Assembly: GCA_022494885.1 (NCBI GenBank)
Contig: JAGVSM010003685.1
Location: 162,498 to 226,497 of the forward strand
Source of the DNA: Micrasema longulum
Taxonomy: Eukaryota > Arthropoda > Insecta > Trichoptera > Brachycentridae
Length of the DNA stretch: 64,000 nt
Direction: 5' to 3'
The notes beneath the pieces are model-generated. The model searched no databases. It had not been told where the DNA came from and saw nothing but the letters and a program-made list of their open reading frames with translations. Made by a program: the position numbers and the translations under genes. Shown here piece by piece: positions 20,958 through 31,742 of the stretch. Position 1 is the stretch's first letter; every line of letters starts with the position of its first letter.

Positions 20958-21480
20958 TGGATAATTTATGTAGCGCCATTTTTGTGAAAATCACCTCAAG
21001 GGCGCTGTACAATAAACAAATACCCCAACACGTCTTGCAGCTACAGAGCGCATGGACGGTTGGGGTTCTAGTTCCTCGTCTCCAATTATGATATATTACA
21101 ATTATGATGTATATGAGCTAGATAACAGAACGTCTTGCAGCTACAGAGCGCATGGACAATAAGAAATCTAGCCCCTATTTACATTAAAAAAAAAAAAAAA
21201 TATTTGACATTGAAGTTTAGAGTTAGTAAGTGATATTTTAAAAACAAAATAAAAATAAAATTTCTAAAATTGGAAATTGGAAATTAGATAACAACAAGTC
21301 TTGCAGCTACTGAGCGCATGGACGGTTGAAATTCTAGACCACATTTACTAAATTTAGATATTTGATAGTCGATAACATTTACATAATATGATAAAAATAA
21401 TATGATAGTTAACATCACAAAAAGTCTTGCAGCTTCAAAACGCACCGACAAATGGAATTTCAACAACATAAGAATGATTT
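20958..21480 (-). mobile_element. SINE-like element with four internal repeats and an L2 tail
   Basis: Read on the minus strand from about 21480: unit A 21449-21424 (diverged), unit B 21323-21298, unit C 21157-21131, unit D 21057-21031, then a ~20-bp linker and the L2-type tail 21010-20965. Units C and D are identical over 27 bp; their core is CATGCGCTCTGTAGCTGCAA. Spacers of about 75-140 bp differ from each other but match those of the copy at 52320-52612. I see no tRNA-, 5S- or 7SL-like promoter, no long ORF and no TIRs. It is probably a non-autonomous element mobilised by L2 machinery; the role of the repeat unit is unknown. The 5' boundary is uncertain. Confidence 0.65.
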
Positions 21481-23520
21481 TAAAAACTTAGTAATAAAAA
21501 ATAATTTTTAAAAACGCAATAATAATACATTGAGTAAAGAACTAGTAATTATGGCAATTAAGTGAACATGTAACAGCACAAAAAGTAAAATATAAAAAAC
21601 TAAACAATGATGGCATTCCTTAACTTATTATTAAGGTTAACAAGACAATAGACGATACTCAAACTCAAACTCGTCTCTGCTTTATTTTGTTATGCAGTAA
21701 ACAGGATCTATTGTCTTTTTCCTAGTAAATAACTGTAAAAACACTTGGTTCACATTTGGCTGTTCCCTGGGAGATGATAGTAGAAACGCATCTGTGTGCG
21801 TAGTGTAGAGTGTAGGTACCAAGGAATCTATCCGCTTGTTATTTTTTTTGTTATTATTATACGCATATTTCCCGCATAAAATTTCTGATTATTATTATTT
21901 TACTTTGATTGAGATGTCAGATAAACTTGTGTGTGATTACTTTTGATATTCGTGAATTTTTACGTGATACAGGAAAAAACGTATTATTTGTATTTTTAAA
22001 TGAACATAGATAGGTAGCACTCTATTATATAGAAATTGTTTTATAATAAATAGTTAAATTTCGGCACTTGATCTTCACAAAAAAACACTTTATTAAACAG
22101 TTTTAACAGAAGCACAGTTATAAAATCACGAGAGTTTGTGGCGTTTGAATATATTTTGGTTAGGTTGGGTTAGAACAAAGCGTTGAATATAATAACGTTT
22201 ATAAAACAATTCTTTAAATTAATTATCTCACTCTTTTTTTATAGCATGTCCACACTTTAGCGACTTAACTCAATGTTTATAACAATTTAACACATATTTG
22301 TGTATTTTAAACTAAAGTTGCAGAGAGGAACTATATTTCACACCCAGCCCGCTCGGAGGCTGGGTGAATGAACAATATTAGCATAAAACCACTTACCGAC
22401 TTTTTATGTTTACCGGTTTCGAGTGATATGTTGCCGAATGTGTGTGGGGGGGGGGGGGGTAAGTGTAGTGAGCGTCCTTTTTTTTACTAACATTAAAAAA
22501 AACGTTTGACCACAAAGTTAGCTTTGAACGTGAATAATGAAGTCCTTAAAAATGGAACGGACGCGTTTTTTAGTTTTTTTTTTATAAGCTGGTAATTATA
22601 TATCTAGGGAAACATTTTTATAGGTTTTTGGGTTTTGCGCTACTAATATATAAAATTAGTTTTAAAAAAACATAGATTTAGTCTTTCTAAAGGCTTTTAA
22701 GTCAGGAAGGTTCGTTAAAATACTCGGTACTTATTATGTACCCATCGCGAATTCTCACTTGTATATTTAAAAAATAAAAAGTAGCATATTATATGCGTAA
22801 ATTTTATTCCTTCCCAGGTAGAATAAATTAAATTGAAATTCCCAAATTCTATACAGCAACCCCTATTTGCAGCCCTTATTTTTGCTTACAGAGTTTGCCT
22901 TTTTTCGGTCTGCTTACGACTCAACCGTATTAGTAAACATTTCACGCTAACGTTGGCCATAATTATTCCACGATGGTTCCTATGAAGCCTGATTGCGTGG
23001 TTGGTGAGGATTTAAACGATGACGTAATGTGGGCTTTTGTTTTAATTACACTTAAAAAGACATCGTACGTCGCTTTTTATTATACGCGTACGTATACGCC
23101 AATGGTCATGCTATCCTGGTTGTTCAAATATACCCCTTTTCGCGCCCGATGGTGTATAGATTAAAACAATTATAAATAGATAACGTTTAATGCAGGGTAC
23201 TTTAATTATCTGTTACATTAAGGTGAGGTGCTCAGTCCCAAGCTTCAGGTACTAATATTTAAATATTTTTTTCGTTTTGACGAGATAAGATTGCTTGATC
23301 TTCACTTCCTCATAATCGTTCAGCGCGCATCGCAGTACCGGGAAAGAAGGTGGCTCCGGACACTTCTTCGTATATTTTTTAAGTTTATGAAGACCCGGGT
23401 CGACCATCTAATTTTAAAAAATAGTTGAAACAAGTCAAGTTTTTAAGGACATGTGAAGCACATAACCACTATCATACATATGTTACTTTATTATTTGCTG
23501 GTTTTCTAAAAGTGCCCGGA
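21481..23520. other. Long stretch without recognised genes
   Basis: Contains a hairpin with stem CCCAGCC/GGCTGGG at about 22346-22368, a G14 run, and two short plus-strand frames (22973-23164, 23228-23428) without motifs. 22970-23420 is GC-richer than its surroundings and could hold host exons, but I could not define splice-consistent ones. Confidence 0.3.
22446..22459 (+). repeat. Homopolymer G14
   Basis: Fourteen consecutive G residues, unusual in this AT-rich context. The assembled length may be unreliable. Confidence 0.9.
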
Positions 23521-23724
23521 GTCACCACTACAAATGTGGTGGCTTCGTACGACTATGAAATTCTCTCTGTAAAGAGAATTCAATCGAAGTTGTAAAGGAC
23601 AACATACACTAAATAACCAAAATATTTGATTTTTTGTTTAAATGATATTGTGCGTAACACATGTGGAGTTGGAAAAAATGAGAAATAAAACATTTTAATG
23701 GAAAATAGGCACTTGTTTATTTAA

Positions 23725-23886
23725 TTAAAACCATTTTAATAATACTTTTGGCACTGAAAACTTAGCAGCTGCATCTCGAACAGATATTTTTTTGTCCTGT
23801 ACTTCCAAAATAGCTTTATCCATATTTTGTGAATCATATTGATGATATGGTCGGCCCCCAACCTTCCGTTTGTATATTCGCGGCAT
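23725..23886 (-). CDS. Small pipsqueak-type HTH protein fragment (pogo/Tigger-like N-terminus)
   Basis: ATG at 23886 opens a 53-codon frame ending TAA at 23725. It begins MPRIYKRKVGGRPY, continues DSQNMDKAILEVQDKKISVR, then DAAAKFSVPKVLLKWF. This matches the N-terminal HTH_psq domain of CENP-B/Tigger/jerky-like transposases and transposase-derived host proteins: a basic MPR.YKRK start, a first helix with 'KA...V', then 'S.R.AAAKF.VP'. The normal 'PRSTL' turn is replaced and the frame stops right after, so the second HTH and the DDE catalytic domain are missing. It may be a truncated transposon copy or a first exon. The minus strand has AATAAA shortly after the stop. Confidence 0.6.
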   Translation of the reverse strand: MPRIYKRKVGGRPYHQYDSQNMDKAILEVQDKKISVRDAAAKFSVPKVLLKWF

Positions 23887-24266
23887 GTCCACTTCACCTC
23901 GCAAAATTCGAAAAAAAAATTTTTTGTTTAATTTATTTAACGAGTAAAAGTTTATAAATCAAACCAATAAATAAAAAAAAAGATAATTTTATTGTACTGA
24001 TCTGGACACGAGTTTGTTGAAGACTATAAAAATTCAAGATTGGCAGAGACACAGTAGTACCGCTATTATTACAATGAATCACAACACCAACAACAAAAAA
24101 CAAAACATATTTACGTAGCGACAGGCCGTTGCAAGCATACTGACGCAAGGGGACTGTGATTCGCGTTACCCCCTTCCTACAGATTACCTTGAAGAGAAAC
24201 GATGTGCCACTGTCCGATTTCCCCTGCCAAGTTCGAAGCCACCCCGTTCCCCAGTATTGATAGGGC

Positions 24267-24292
24267 CTTATATATATATATATATATATATT
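24267..24292. repeat. (TA)n microsatellite
   Basis: A pure TA dinucleotide run of about 24 bp. Confidence 0.85.
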
Positions 24293-24643
24293 GTATATAA
24301 ATTCTTTCGACTTTTCTCTCTAGAATCCGAACTTAAGTAGGTAGATACTTCTGTCAGTCAGGTTGGTACTCAGTATGAATATGTATTGTGATAATGACTG
24401 TTGCTGTATTTTCCACCGTATAAAAACCACATTTTTCTAATTAAAAAGCAACTGAACCGAATACTCCTTCTATCGGCTGAAGTGAGCGGTGCAAGCATCT
24501 AGTTTTATGTTCAATTATTTTTTAACTTGAAATGCACTCTTACGTTATCATTTAATAACAAATATATCGTTAAAATGTACAGAATATATCATTAATTGAC
24601 AGCGTCACTGTGTCTTTTATCTTGAATTTATAAAATCAATAAT

Positions 24644-24682
24644 ACATTTCACGTTCATAATATATACATGAACGTGAAATGT
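24644..24682. repeat. Perfect 15-bp hairpin
   Basis: Arms ACATTTCACGTTCAT (24644-24658) and ATGAACGTGAAATGT (24668-24682) with a 9-nt loop. The function is unknown; it may be the relic of a palindromic element. Confidence 0.7.
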
Positions 24683-24879
24683 TAAATTATACAATTCTTG
24701 CTTTATTTTTAAATGAAAACATGAAAGTAAATAAGAGAATATATTTTTTTTTAATAAATGTATTACATTATATAGTATTATAAATTAATAATTAGTCAAT
24801 TTTTGTCAGCATAATGACTTCGGGTTCGATTTCCTACATGTTATTATGATTATGTGGCATATGATTCCCTATACCGACT

Positions 24880-25630
24880 AGTCTGTAAAAATTACAACAT
24901 ACCAAAATTGCAATTGTTAAATGTGACTTAGGTGTTTACTTCAGACTCAATACCCTGGTAAAAAAATCTAGTAACAATTTATTACTAATTGATAATTATC
25001 ACCCACCACTATCAATGCAAGTTCATATTGATCATTCGCTGCCCATTATCTCTTATTTACATAAATTTGATAATGGAATTTATCCAGGAATTAAAGGATT
25101 TCTCTCTCATATAGACTGGACCTCTCTTTTTAGTAAAATGAATATAAATGAAGCTGTAAATACATTTAATGATATCTTGTCTCAAGCTATTGATCTGTTT
25201 ATACCTAAAGGGAAGTTTTTCAAACCTGAATTCCCCCATTGATTCAGTATTGAACTGAAACAATTGATTTTCCACAAAAGAAGTATTCATAAGCTATATA
25301 AAGAGACAGGTAATTAGTATTAAGGTAGTATTACACTCTTGTCAATTTTCTCTCCTAAGAGAATTGTGCAAAATCAAATGTGACAAAAACAACAAAACAT
25401 TTATTGAAAATACGGAACTGAAACTACCTCATAATCCCAAAAAATTGGTCGCAAAAAACGTTCTGAAAGTGATATTCCTTGAAGTATGCTATCCAATGCC
25501 ACTCACATTACTAGTCATCAAGATGTTTCTGATATTTTTGCAGATTTTTTTTCTCTTCTTATACTCTTACAACAATATTTCCTATGCTCTAAATAACTAT
25601 TCCCTGAAGAGGGATATATCACTTTTAAAA
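24880..25630 (+). pseudogene. Jockey/CR1-group LINE, endonuclease-to-RT linker fragment
   Basis: Reads YFRLN, IDNYHPPLSMQ (end of the endonuclease region), then SYLHKFDNGIYPGIKGFLSH, IDWTSLFSKMNINEAVNTFN, DILSQAIDLFIPKGK and, after a stop, FSIELKQLIFHKRSIHKLYK. Further along in other frames: KKRSES, then DVSDIFADFFSLL near 25510-25560. 'IDW..LF', 'A...F...L..AI...IPK' and 'IFADFFS' are the standard landmarks between endonuclease and RT in Jockey-like elements. Several stops and frameshifts are present. Neither end of the element is preserved. Confidence 0.75.
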
Positions 25631-25644
25631 AAAAACATTTATAA

Positions 25645-25865
25645 AGTAATAAGGGTCTATAAAATACTGTCGAGTAAAAAATATTTTTTTCTACTTATTA
25701 GTGGCATAAAGAATACTTTTTTATTTGTGATTTTGAATTCCCGCAAAAACGGTCATTGTAATGGCCACGCCCCTAATACATCGTGATTCACGTTAGTTTT
25801 TAACTTTGTTCCTAATCGTTTGAATTTTTATAGCCCGTTGTCACGAATCTTGACGTCAAAATTAT
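25645..25865 (+). repeat. Repeat family E, copy 1
   Basis: About 215 bp matching the reverse complement of 39590-39812. Shared landmarks: TAAAAAATATTTTTTT-type tract, GAATTCCCG, AAAAACGG, ATTGTAATGGCCACGCCCCT, and near the end AATCTTGACGTCA. I see no ORF or TIRs; the class is unknown. Confidence 0.65.
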
Positions 25866-26254
25866 TATCAATGCCAAATATGTTGACATATTTTTTTATA
25901 ATATCTTTTTTTAAAGTTATGAATGAAAACATTTCTCCTCAATGTTTTTATTAATTTTGAAAATACAATTGATTATTCTAAATCCATTTTATATATTTTT
26001 GGGATAGATCTTCAGTCTTTTTGTAGATCTCTTCGCCATAAACACAGTGAGGAATGAATATGGATTGGCATGTGTTCGCTCAAAGTCTTATATGTTGATC
26101 GCGTGAGTGCATGTATTGTATTCCATTATTTTATTGCCCTTGTTTGTCTTAACATCATAGTTTTTTTGTTCAATTTCTTTTCATCAACAATAAATTATTG
26201 TTCGACGTGATATATTTATTAAAAATGTGTTTTTAATCTCGAAAAATTCCAATT
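25866..26254. other. Unassigned AT-rich stretch
   Basis: I recognise nothing. Confidence 0.35.
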
Positions 26255-26390
26255 TCCTAGACTGCCACCTGAAGCGTGAACCTGATAATTTTACCGTCGC
26301 ACGAAATGAAGCAAGATGCGCTGCGCCTAGTGTACCAATGCAGTGCCTTACGCATTATTGAGTGTGGAAATGAAATTATGAATTAATTCA
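26255..26390 (+). mobile_element. SINE-1, 3' half
   Basis: ACTGCCACCTGAAGCGTGAA, AGTGTACCAATGCAGTGCC and GAGTGTGGAAATGAAAT match the 3' half of the full SINE-1 copy at 43796-44052. The tRNA head is absent. Confidence 0.7.
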
Positions 26391-27149
26391 TGAATTTAGG
26401 AATTAAATATTAAATTATAACAGGTCAATATTTAAAATAGTTAATTCTATTCCATTATTTAAAATAAACCGTTTTTAAATCCCTGATTATTTTTATTCCG
26501 ATGAAAATGATCTGTTTTTAAATTTAAATAAAAACGCTTTGTTTTTAACCACTTATTATTTATTTAATTGTCACCAGTTTCCGGGCTGTTTAGTGTTCAT
26601 TTATCAAGTTATGTTTTCGAAATGAAATGAAATTTTCGTTATACAATAAATGACCACAAAGTTAATGCTTCAAATATAAATGTTACATCTGTTTTTCTTT
26701 TAACTGTTTCAGTGTACGTTTATAAAACTGCCAACACTAATTGCACATTCTTTTTCATTTTCCTTCACGAATGGTTCGCTGAACAATTGCAATAGATTGT
26801 GTTTGTTTGACCCGCTATGTTCAATTTTTCAATCTGAGAAAATAAATAAAAATCCTCTACTAACTGCAATTCTCCTCCAGTAATACGAGCATCCAATTTC
26901 AGTACGATTGATCGCTTATATAACATTCGCGAACTCTGGCGTACTTCATATTACTGGGAGCAGAAAGGTACACACAGCGAGTAAGAGGATAATCAATTAT
27001 TAGCAGACCAAACCTACATGGATACATTTATGAAAAAAGACACTGCTATTGCAATTTCTATACATTGCTCCTCGTATTATTTATTCATCAAGAATGATAA
27101 ATTGTTGTCTGAATTACTTTACGGGTTATTTAACACGTTAAGTAATGGA
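26391..27149. other. AT-rich stretch, nothing recognised
   Basis: No feature supported. Confidence 0.35.
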
Positions 27150-27695
27150 GACTAAATCTCAGGAATAATAACAATTGCTAACAAGGCTTATTTCGGGAGT
27201 AAAAAAATATTCTCACATGTCGCAACATCTTCGAGCTTTGCACTGGTTAAAAAGCCCAGAGAGAATAAAATACAAGCTTTGCTGGACAGTATTCAAATCC
27301 CTTCGTGAAATGACTCCAAAATACCTATCATACCTTTGTATTAGGGAAAATACATGTCAAAGAAAATCTACTCTTAAGTCAGCATTTGATTCAAGAAGAG
27401 GAAAATTTGTCGAAATCCGGCGCTCCCCAAAAACTAGATTTGGAGATCATGCTTTTGCCGCCGCTGGCCCCTCTGCCTGAACCAATTGCCTTCAAACTTA
27501 CGTATTATCGACAGTCCCAGTCAGTTCAGATCCCAACTAAAATTCCACTTCTTCAGACTATCATACCCTCAACTTTAAATCTGGAAATATAAAATACGAC
27601 TTTAGTTTAATTAAAATGTAAGTTTAGGTATACAATTGTAAAGCGCCCTTGAGGTGATTTTTACAAAAATGGCGCTATATAAATCAGCTAAATAT
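27150..27695 (+). pseudogene. L2-type LINE 3' end (second copy)
   Basis: Same family type as 19863-20536 but more decayed. It reads LTRLISGVKKYSHMS, LRALHWLKSPERIKYKLCW, TPKYLSYLCI, RFGDHAFAAAGPSA, then stops; the frame later continues in pieces. The tail at about 27638-27690 has GCGCCCTTGAGGTGATTTTT, ATGGCGCTATATAAAT and an (ATT)n end. The tail is closer to that of the SINE-like element at 15345-15556 than the tail at 20483 is. Confidence 0.85.
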
Positions 27696-28059
27696 TATTA
27701 TTATTAATATAACAAATGTCAATTTTATGAAAAGAAGGGAGGTAGCTCCTAAACTGCTAATATGTTTAGACAAATATGTGTATATTATGTGGAGACGACA
27801 TATTCAGAGCGAATAGCCTATTAATGTATGAATTTTGACTTGCATTCGTAGAGCAGTGTTTTAGATCTCATTCTAACGTAGTTGTTTCTAGGCGTTGGCT
27901 TTTTATAAAGCTGTCAACTCATGTCTAGATTTCGATATTCATATTTATCAAGTTGTTTCATCCCAAATGTTGGATTTTGTTTAAGTCAAATTAAAGTCAA
28001 TAACTTTTGAGTAAAAATATTTACTATGAATAGTAATCACCATTTACATTTACATTATA
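27696..28059. other. Unassigned AT-rich stretch
   Basis: I recognise nothing. Confidence 0.35.
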
Positions 28060-28930
28060 AACAGTATTCTGCCATCGCTTTGGGAACTTAAAAATTCCCC
28101 CTTTTTAAAAAATCCTCATTTTTATTTTTTATAAAACGTTTGAATTCCGAAATTATAGATTCACGCTTGGAGAAGTTTGTATTTCGTAAATGACTATCCA
28201 GACTTCGGAATAGATAGTAGTCCGTAGGAGACTGTCCGGTGAATATGGAGGATGGGGTAGGATCTTATATCCCAACTCAAAAATTTGTATGGCGTTTTGT
28301 GCCAAGAAGAGTCTGGCATTGTCATGCAGCAGTAAAGGTTCCTAACTATCGACCAATCCTGGCTAAAAACGTTTCAATTTCTGGCGTATTATTTCCAGTT
28401 CTCCACAGTAGAACTCAGCCCTGATTGCCACCAGGTTCAAGGAATAAATAGTGCACAGTACCTTTGGTAGTCTACCAAACCGTAACCATGACCTTTCTCG
28501 GATGAAGAAATCGTCGTGCGTGCTGTCTCGGGGCATCGTGCCCAACAAATGTCTCTATCGATCACGATTATCGTATGGCATCCACTTCTTTTTACATGTT
28601 ACGATTTGATTTAAAAATTGTGAACTTTTATTTCAATTGGTAGTGGCTCGTTTAACTCGTGAGGTACCTTTCTTAATATTTTTTACTTTTCCAATTGAGT
28701 CAGGTGACGCCGGTATAGTCTACAAAGAATGCAAAGATTTGTACAATTGTTAAAGTGTCACTATCAACTTCCACCTGTAACGTAGTATCATCAATGGCAT
28801 TAGGCGTTGCTCCACATGGCTCATTTTGCAACTCAAAATTCTCTTCACTGAACTTCTCAAATCAACGTTGCACTGTCCGTTCATTACAGATACCCTCACC
28901 CAATTAGTTTCTCGGGTCGCTGCTGCCGCA
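28060..28930 (-). pseudogene. mariner (D34D) transposase relic, long copy
   Basis: From the N-terminal side on the minus strand: GEGICNERTVQR, FEKFSEENFELQNEP (second HTH region and the linker), a degraded middle, then DAPRQHARRFLHPRKVMVTV (family W follows but is a stop here), TTKGTVHYLFLEPGGN, LLLHDNARLFLAQNAIQIF, ELGYKILPHPPYSPD, then PTDYYLFRSLDSHLRNTNFS and FIKNKNEDFLKRG. HDN and PTD supply the second and third catalytic Asp of a mariner. The first catalytic segment is not readable. Many stops and frameshifts. This is an old, dead copy. Confidence 0.85.
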
Positions 28931-29174
28931 TTCATTCCTTTTTAAAATTGTAAAAGGAAGATGACCAAAATATCCTTCGTTGAAAGCATTCTGCGAAAGG
29001 GAAAAGGATACATACGAGTATATTGACCTTCCAGGAAATCGGACGGGTACTAAAGTACGAGGTACTCTATCCAATACAAAAGGAATTAGCACTGCCTGTA
29101 AACACGTATTTGCTGAATGACAGCGCTTTTGAGACACGTTTGAGGTGACACAACCTGATAGTTACGATACTGTC
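28931..29174. other. Unassigned stretch
   Basis: Minus-strand frame 28904-29137 is open but without a motif. The segment may be the 5' end of the mariner element. Confidence 0.3.
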
Positions 29175-29320
29175 TGCCTTTCGGTACAGTGGTTAGCAAG
29201 TTTGCCTACCATCCATACCTAAGGACTCGAGTGTGGTTTCCGACACTGTTTACGTGAAATGTTTATTTAAATAAGTGATTTTACACTGATATTCTTCATA
29301 TTTCTTTGTTTGTTTCATAT
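29175..29320 (+). mobile_element. SINE-1, 5' half
   Basis: Decayed tRNA head (CAGTGGTTAGCAAGTTTGCC, B-box region GTGTGGTTTCCGACAC) followed by ACGTGAAATGTTTATTTAAA and ATTTTACACTGATATTC, which match the segment after the head in the SINE-1 copy at 52654-52940 (read on its minus strand). Confidence 0.65.
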
Positions 29321-29619
29321 CTGTAGTCTTATCTTCATGATCGATCGATATTTGCTACTTCCGGTGAGTCATTTCAGTGCATTATGCATCATTCGTCTTG
29401 TTAAGACATGACAAAAAAAAAACTATTTCTTCTATTTATCATATCCTAACAAGACTAAACGCGTCACATTATAACTCTTGTATCGTCTTAATGGTACTGG
29501 AACTTGGCAGTCTTGTTAATCGAAATGTAGAAAAACACATTTGATTAAACTTTCCTTTATTTCTCTCACAAATTTAAAAGTACAACAGTAGCAAACAGGT
29601 AAGTGTTGACTGCAAAGAA

Positions 29620-29705
29620 AGTAGAGGAAGCGAGGTCCTGATGCAAAGACAGAGTAATACGGCGTTCTATCCTCTCCGCCTACCCCCGCGGGGGAACGGC
29701 GCGAA
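29620..29705 (+). pseudogene. RTE-type LINE, extreme coding 3' end
   Basis: AGTAGAGGAAGCGAGGTCC, GACAGAGTAATACGGCGTTC, ATCCTCTCCGCCTACCC correspond to the terminal EEAR...DRV..RSILSAYP residues of the family. It stops at the base of the next LTR. Confidence 0.75.
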
Positions 29706-29967
29706 TAACACTCTCCACTGATCAAACCAACTGTTTCACTGTCTCTTTATTCTGACTCTGATTTCAATACGCTCCCCTTTTATATAGGGGAACCATTAGT
29801 TTTATTATAAAGCAAATGGCCGGCGCCAAGACGCGCCAGTGAAAATTAAGGTCGCCTAAACAAACGACATAATTCCAAAACATGAAATAAGTAGGTGTTT
29901 CCTTAAATGAAATATTACCGCGCAATAAATCTAAATATCTAAGTGCTTTCTTATTCCTTACACAACA
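29706..29967 (-). mobile_element. Probable solo LTR
   Basis: On the minus strand the block starts TGTTGTGTAAGGAATAAG, has a TATA box in a GC-flanked setting (CCCCTATATAAAAGGGGAGC, 29772-29791), then AATAAA (29746-29751) and ends near ATCAGTGGAGAGTGTTA. TATA followed about 40 bp later by a poly(A) signal in a ~260-bp block beginning TG is the layout of a retrotransposon LTR. There is no internal sequence next to it, hence 'solo'. The right boundary and target duplication are unclear. Confidence 0.55.
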
Positions 29968-30329
29968 GTCTAAAATTAATAATTAGATAAAAGTACATCT
30001 TTACAACTTCCAAATTAAAATATAAGAATAAAGAATACGTTAGTATTAATTATAAAATACAAAAAATATCCACGCGCATACGCGATAAGACATTATCAGA
30101 ATATTCTAGTAGGCCAAATACAAAAATTATATATGTCTAGATATTTACACACAAAAGATCTAAACACACTCTTATATTTAAAAAGTAAAAGTAGAATTAA
30201 TCCAATAAAAGTATTAGCCAGAAAAATATAATTATTTATATATACCCTAATTACTTATATTGTATATGTTTATGAAATCAATATATTGCTGCTCTTACTA
30301 TGTGTCATCAATTTTGAAGATGTTTTTTA
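29968..30329. other. AT-rich stretch
   Basis: I recognise nothing; it may be the upstream body of the following LINE-C copy. Confidence 0.3.
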
Positions 30330-30712
30330 AATTACCTTAAATTTATTTTCTTATTGAACGATTCTTTGAAAATTCTTCTCATCGTTTCTTTGAATCCCTT
30401 AAAATGTGTATGTGTATATTTATGTTTTTCCTTTTAAAAAAAAATGTTATATTCTTTATTTTATTTCTTAACTTTTAATTAATTTTGCAAATTTTCTTAA
30501 CTTTTTTTTACTTAAATTTTAATTTTTAAACAACGTCTATTTACGTTTATTTTCCTTTTTTTTTGTACCTTAATAAATAACCTTACATATAATTATTATA
30601 TAATATGGAAACTTCACTGGTCCATTAGAGTAAAGTCTAACTTTGTTAAATATAAAACTATGTAACTGTACTGTATGTTTCTTAAATAAAAGAAAATAAA
30701 ATAAATACCCGT
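30330..30712 (+). mobile_element. LINE-C 3' UTR
   Basis: Matches the reverse complement of 43330-43780. The best part is ATATGGAAACTTCACTGGTC, CATTAGAGTAAAGTC, GTACTGTATGTTTCTTAAAT and an A-rich AAATAAAAGAAAATAAAATA end. No coding sequence remains. Confidence 0.7.
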
Positions 30713-31386
30713 AATTCCGTATTATGGAGCGTATGGCGTTTTCAAATTGACTCTAAGTTTCTTGACAGCAGTCAAATACCGTGCATCTTTCCGAGTAAGA
30801 TCCAAGACTCGCAGTTCGGACTTGAGCTGTCAGAAGAGAACGTCGAAACTCCGATGTCTTACTAAATAAGAGATCGTACCCAGTAACCGTTAATAAATGT
30901 GGTTCGCAATTTCACGAAAGACATTAAACACATACCTTACTCTTTCGTCTTAAAAACCCCTGCACTTTATATTACTTTGTTCCTAGAACTGCCTCGTTAA
31001 ATTGGGTTCAAGTAATAAAATGGCTCTTTTCGGGGTCGGAGATTAAAAATAAAAAGGACTATAAACGTTGGAATACACGTGACGATTAGAAAAAAAGGCG
31101 TAACGAATTTTCCGTCATTCTGCAGAAAGCTTGCGAGCGTGGAAATGTTTTACGGGTTGTTAAAAGAAAAGGCGAGAATATTATAATTTTTTCCATAGAA
31201 GTATTGTCATAAAAATGTAAACGTATTTTGGAAAGAAAAAGATAAAAGTATCGGAAGATTCCTCATATCCAATATTCGAGTCAAGATTTTTGTATTAAAT
31301 ATTGTTTTGCATTAAATCTCCCTTAACTCGTGTTTCTATTGTTCATTCCTTTTCAAAGAAACCTTTTTTCCTGGTTTTAATGGATG
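30713..31386. other. Unassigned stretch
   Basis: 30725-30950 is GC-richer and includes GTTAATAAATGTGGTTC, which would fit an LTR poly(A) region, but a TATA box and ends are not convincing. I leave it unclassified. Confidence 0.3.
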
Positions 31387-31440
31387 ATATAAAATATTTA
31401 TTTAAAACGATGTTTTCACACTAGAATATTTCATGGTCTT
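31387..31440 (+). repeat. SINE-1 body fragment
   Basis: AAAATATTTATTTAAAACGA, GTTTTCACACTAGAATATTT and CATGG match the body of SINE-1 just after its head. Confidence 0.55.
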
Positions 31441-31506
31441 TTTTTATTTCAACACTTTCTAACAAATTTCCATTTTGAAATAATCTCGTTTTTAAGAAGT
31501 GATCAG

Positions 31507-31727
31507 ATGAATCTCATTCACATAAATAAAGGTTTCAGCTCTTTAACTTCACAAAAATAACAGATGGCAGAATTGAAGAAATATGTCTATTCAAACATAC
31601 AAGTACGTAGGCAGAGTGGTAAATGTTACACAGTATGTAAAGTGGCCACATGACAGGTCATAAGCCCTATCAATGCCTAGATTTCCGTATTTACTTCTCT
31701 AAATTATTTTCCATTTCTGTTCTAATA
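31507..31727. repeat. FB copy, right half
   Basis: Internal segment (ATAAATAAAGGTTTCAGCTC) and right arm (GTAAAGTGGCCACATGACAG, with an internal deletion of the AACCAGCCAATG part) ending at CTGTTCTAATAC, where the next MITE begins. Confidence 0.7.
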
Positions 31728-31742
31728 CAGGGTATTCTTTAA

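Larger units (their letters stand above)
23890..24879. other. AT-rich stretch with simple repeat and hairpin
   Basis: A GC-richer patch at 24120-24260 has no frame or repeat partner. The remainder is AT-rich. Confidence 0.35.

Noticed and set aside
21284..21469. Minus-strand 61-codon ORF with PSMRSVAARL
   Set aside because: It arises from translation of the DNA repeat unit of the SINE-like element; the other copies do not keep the frame.
20958..21480. CRISPR-like array
   Set aside because: The repeat units are unevenly spaced, few and diverged, the spacers are shared between copies, and the context is eukaryotic.
25364..25786. Plus-strand 140-codon ORF
   Set aside because: It overlaps the LINE linker fragment in a different frame; the LINE-like residues (DVSDIFADFFSLL) are in another frame, and the ORF composition is lysine/isoleucine-rich noise.
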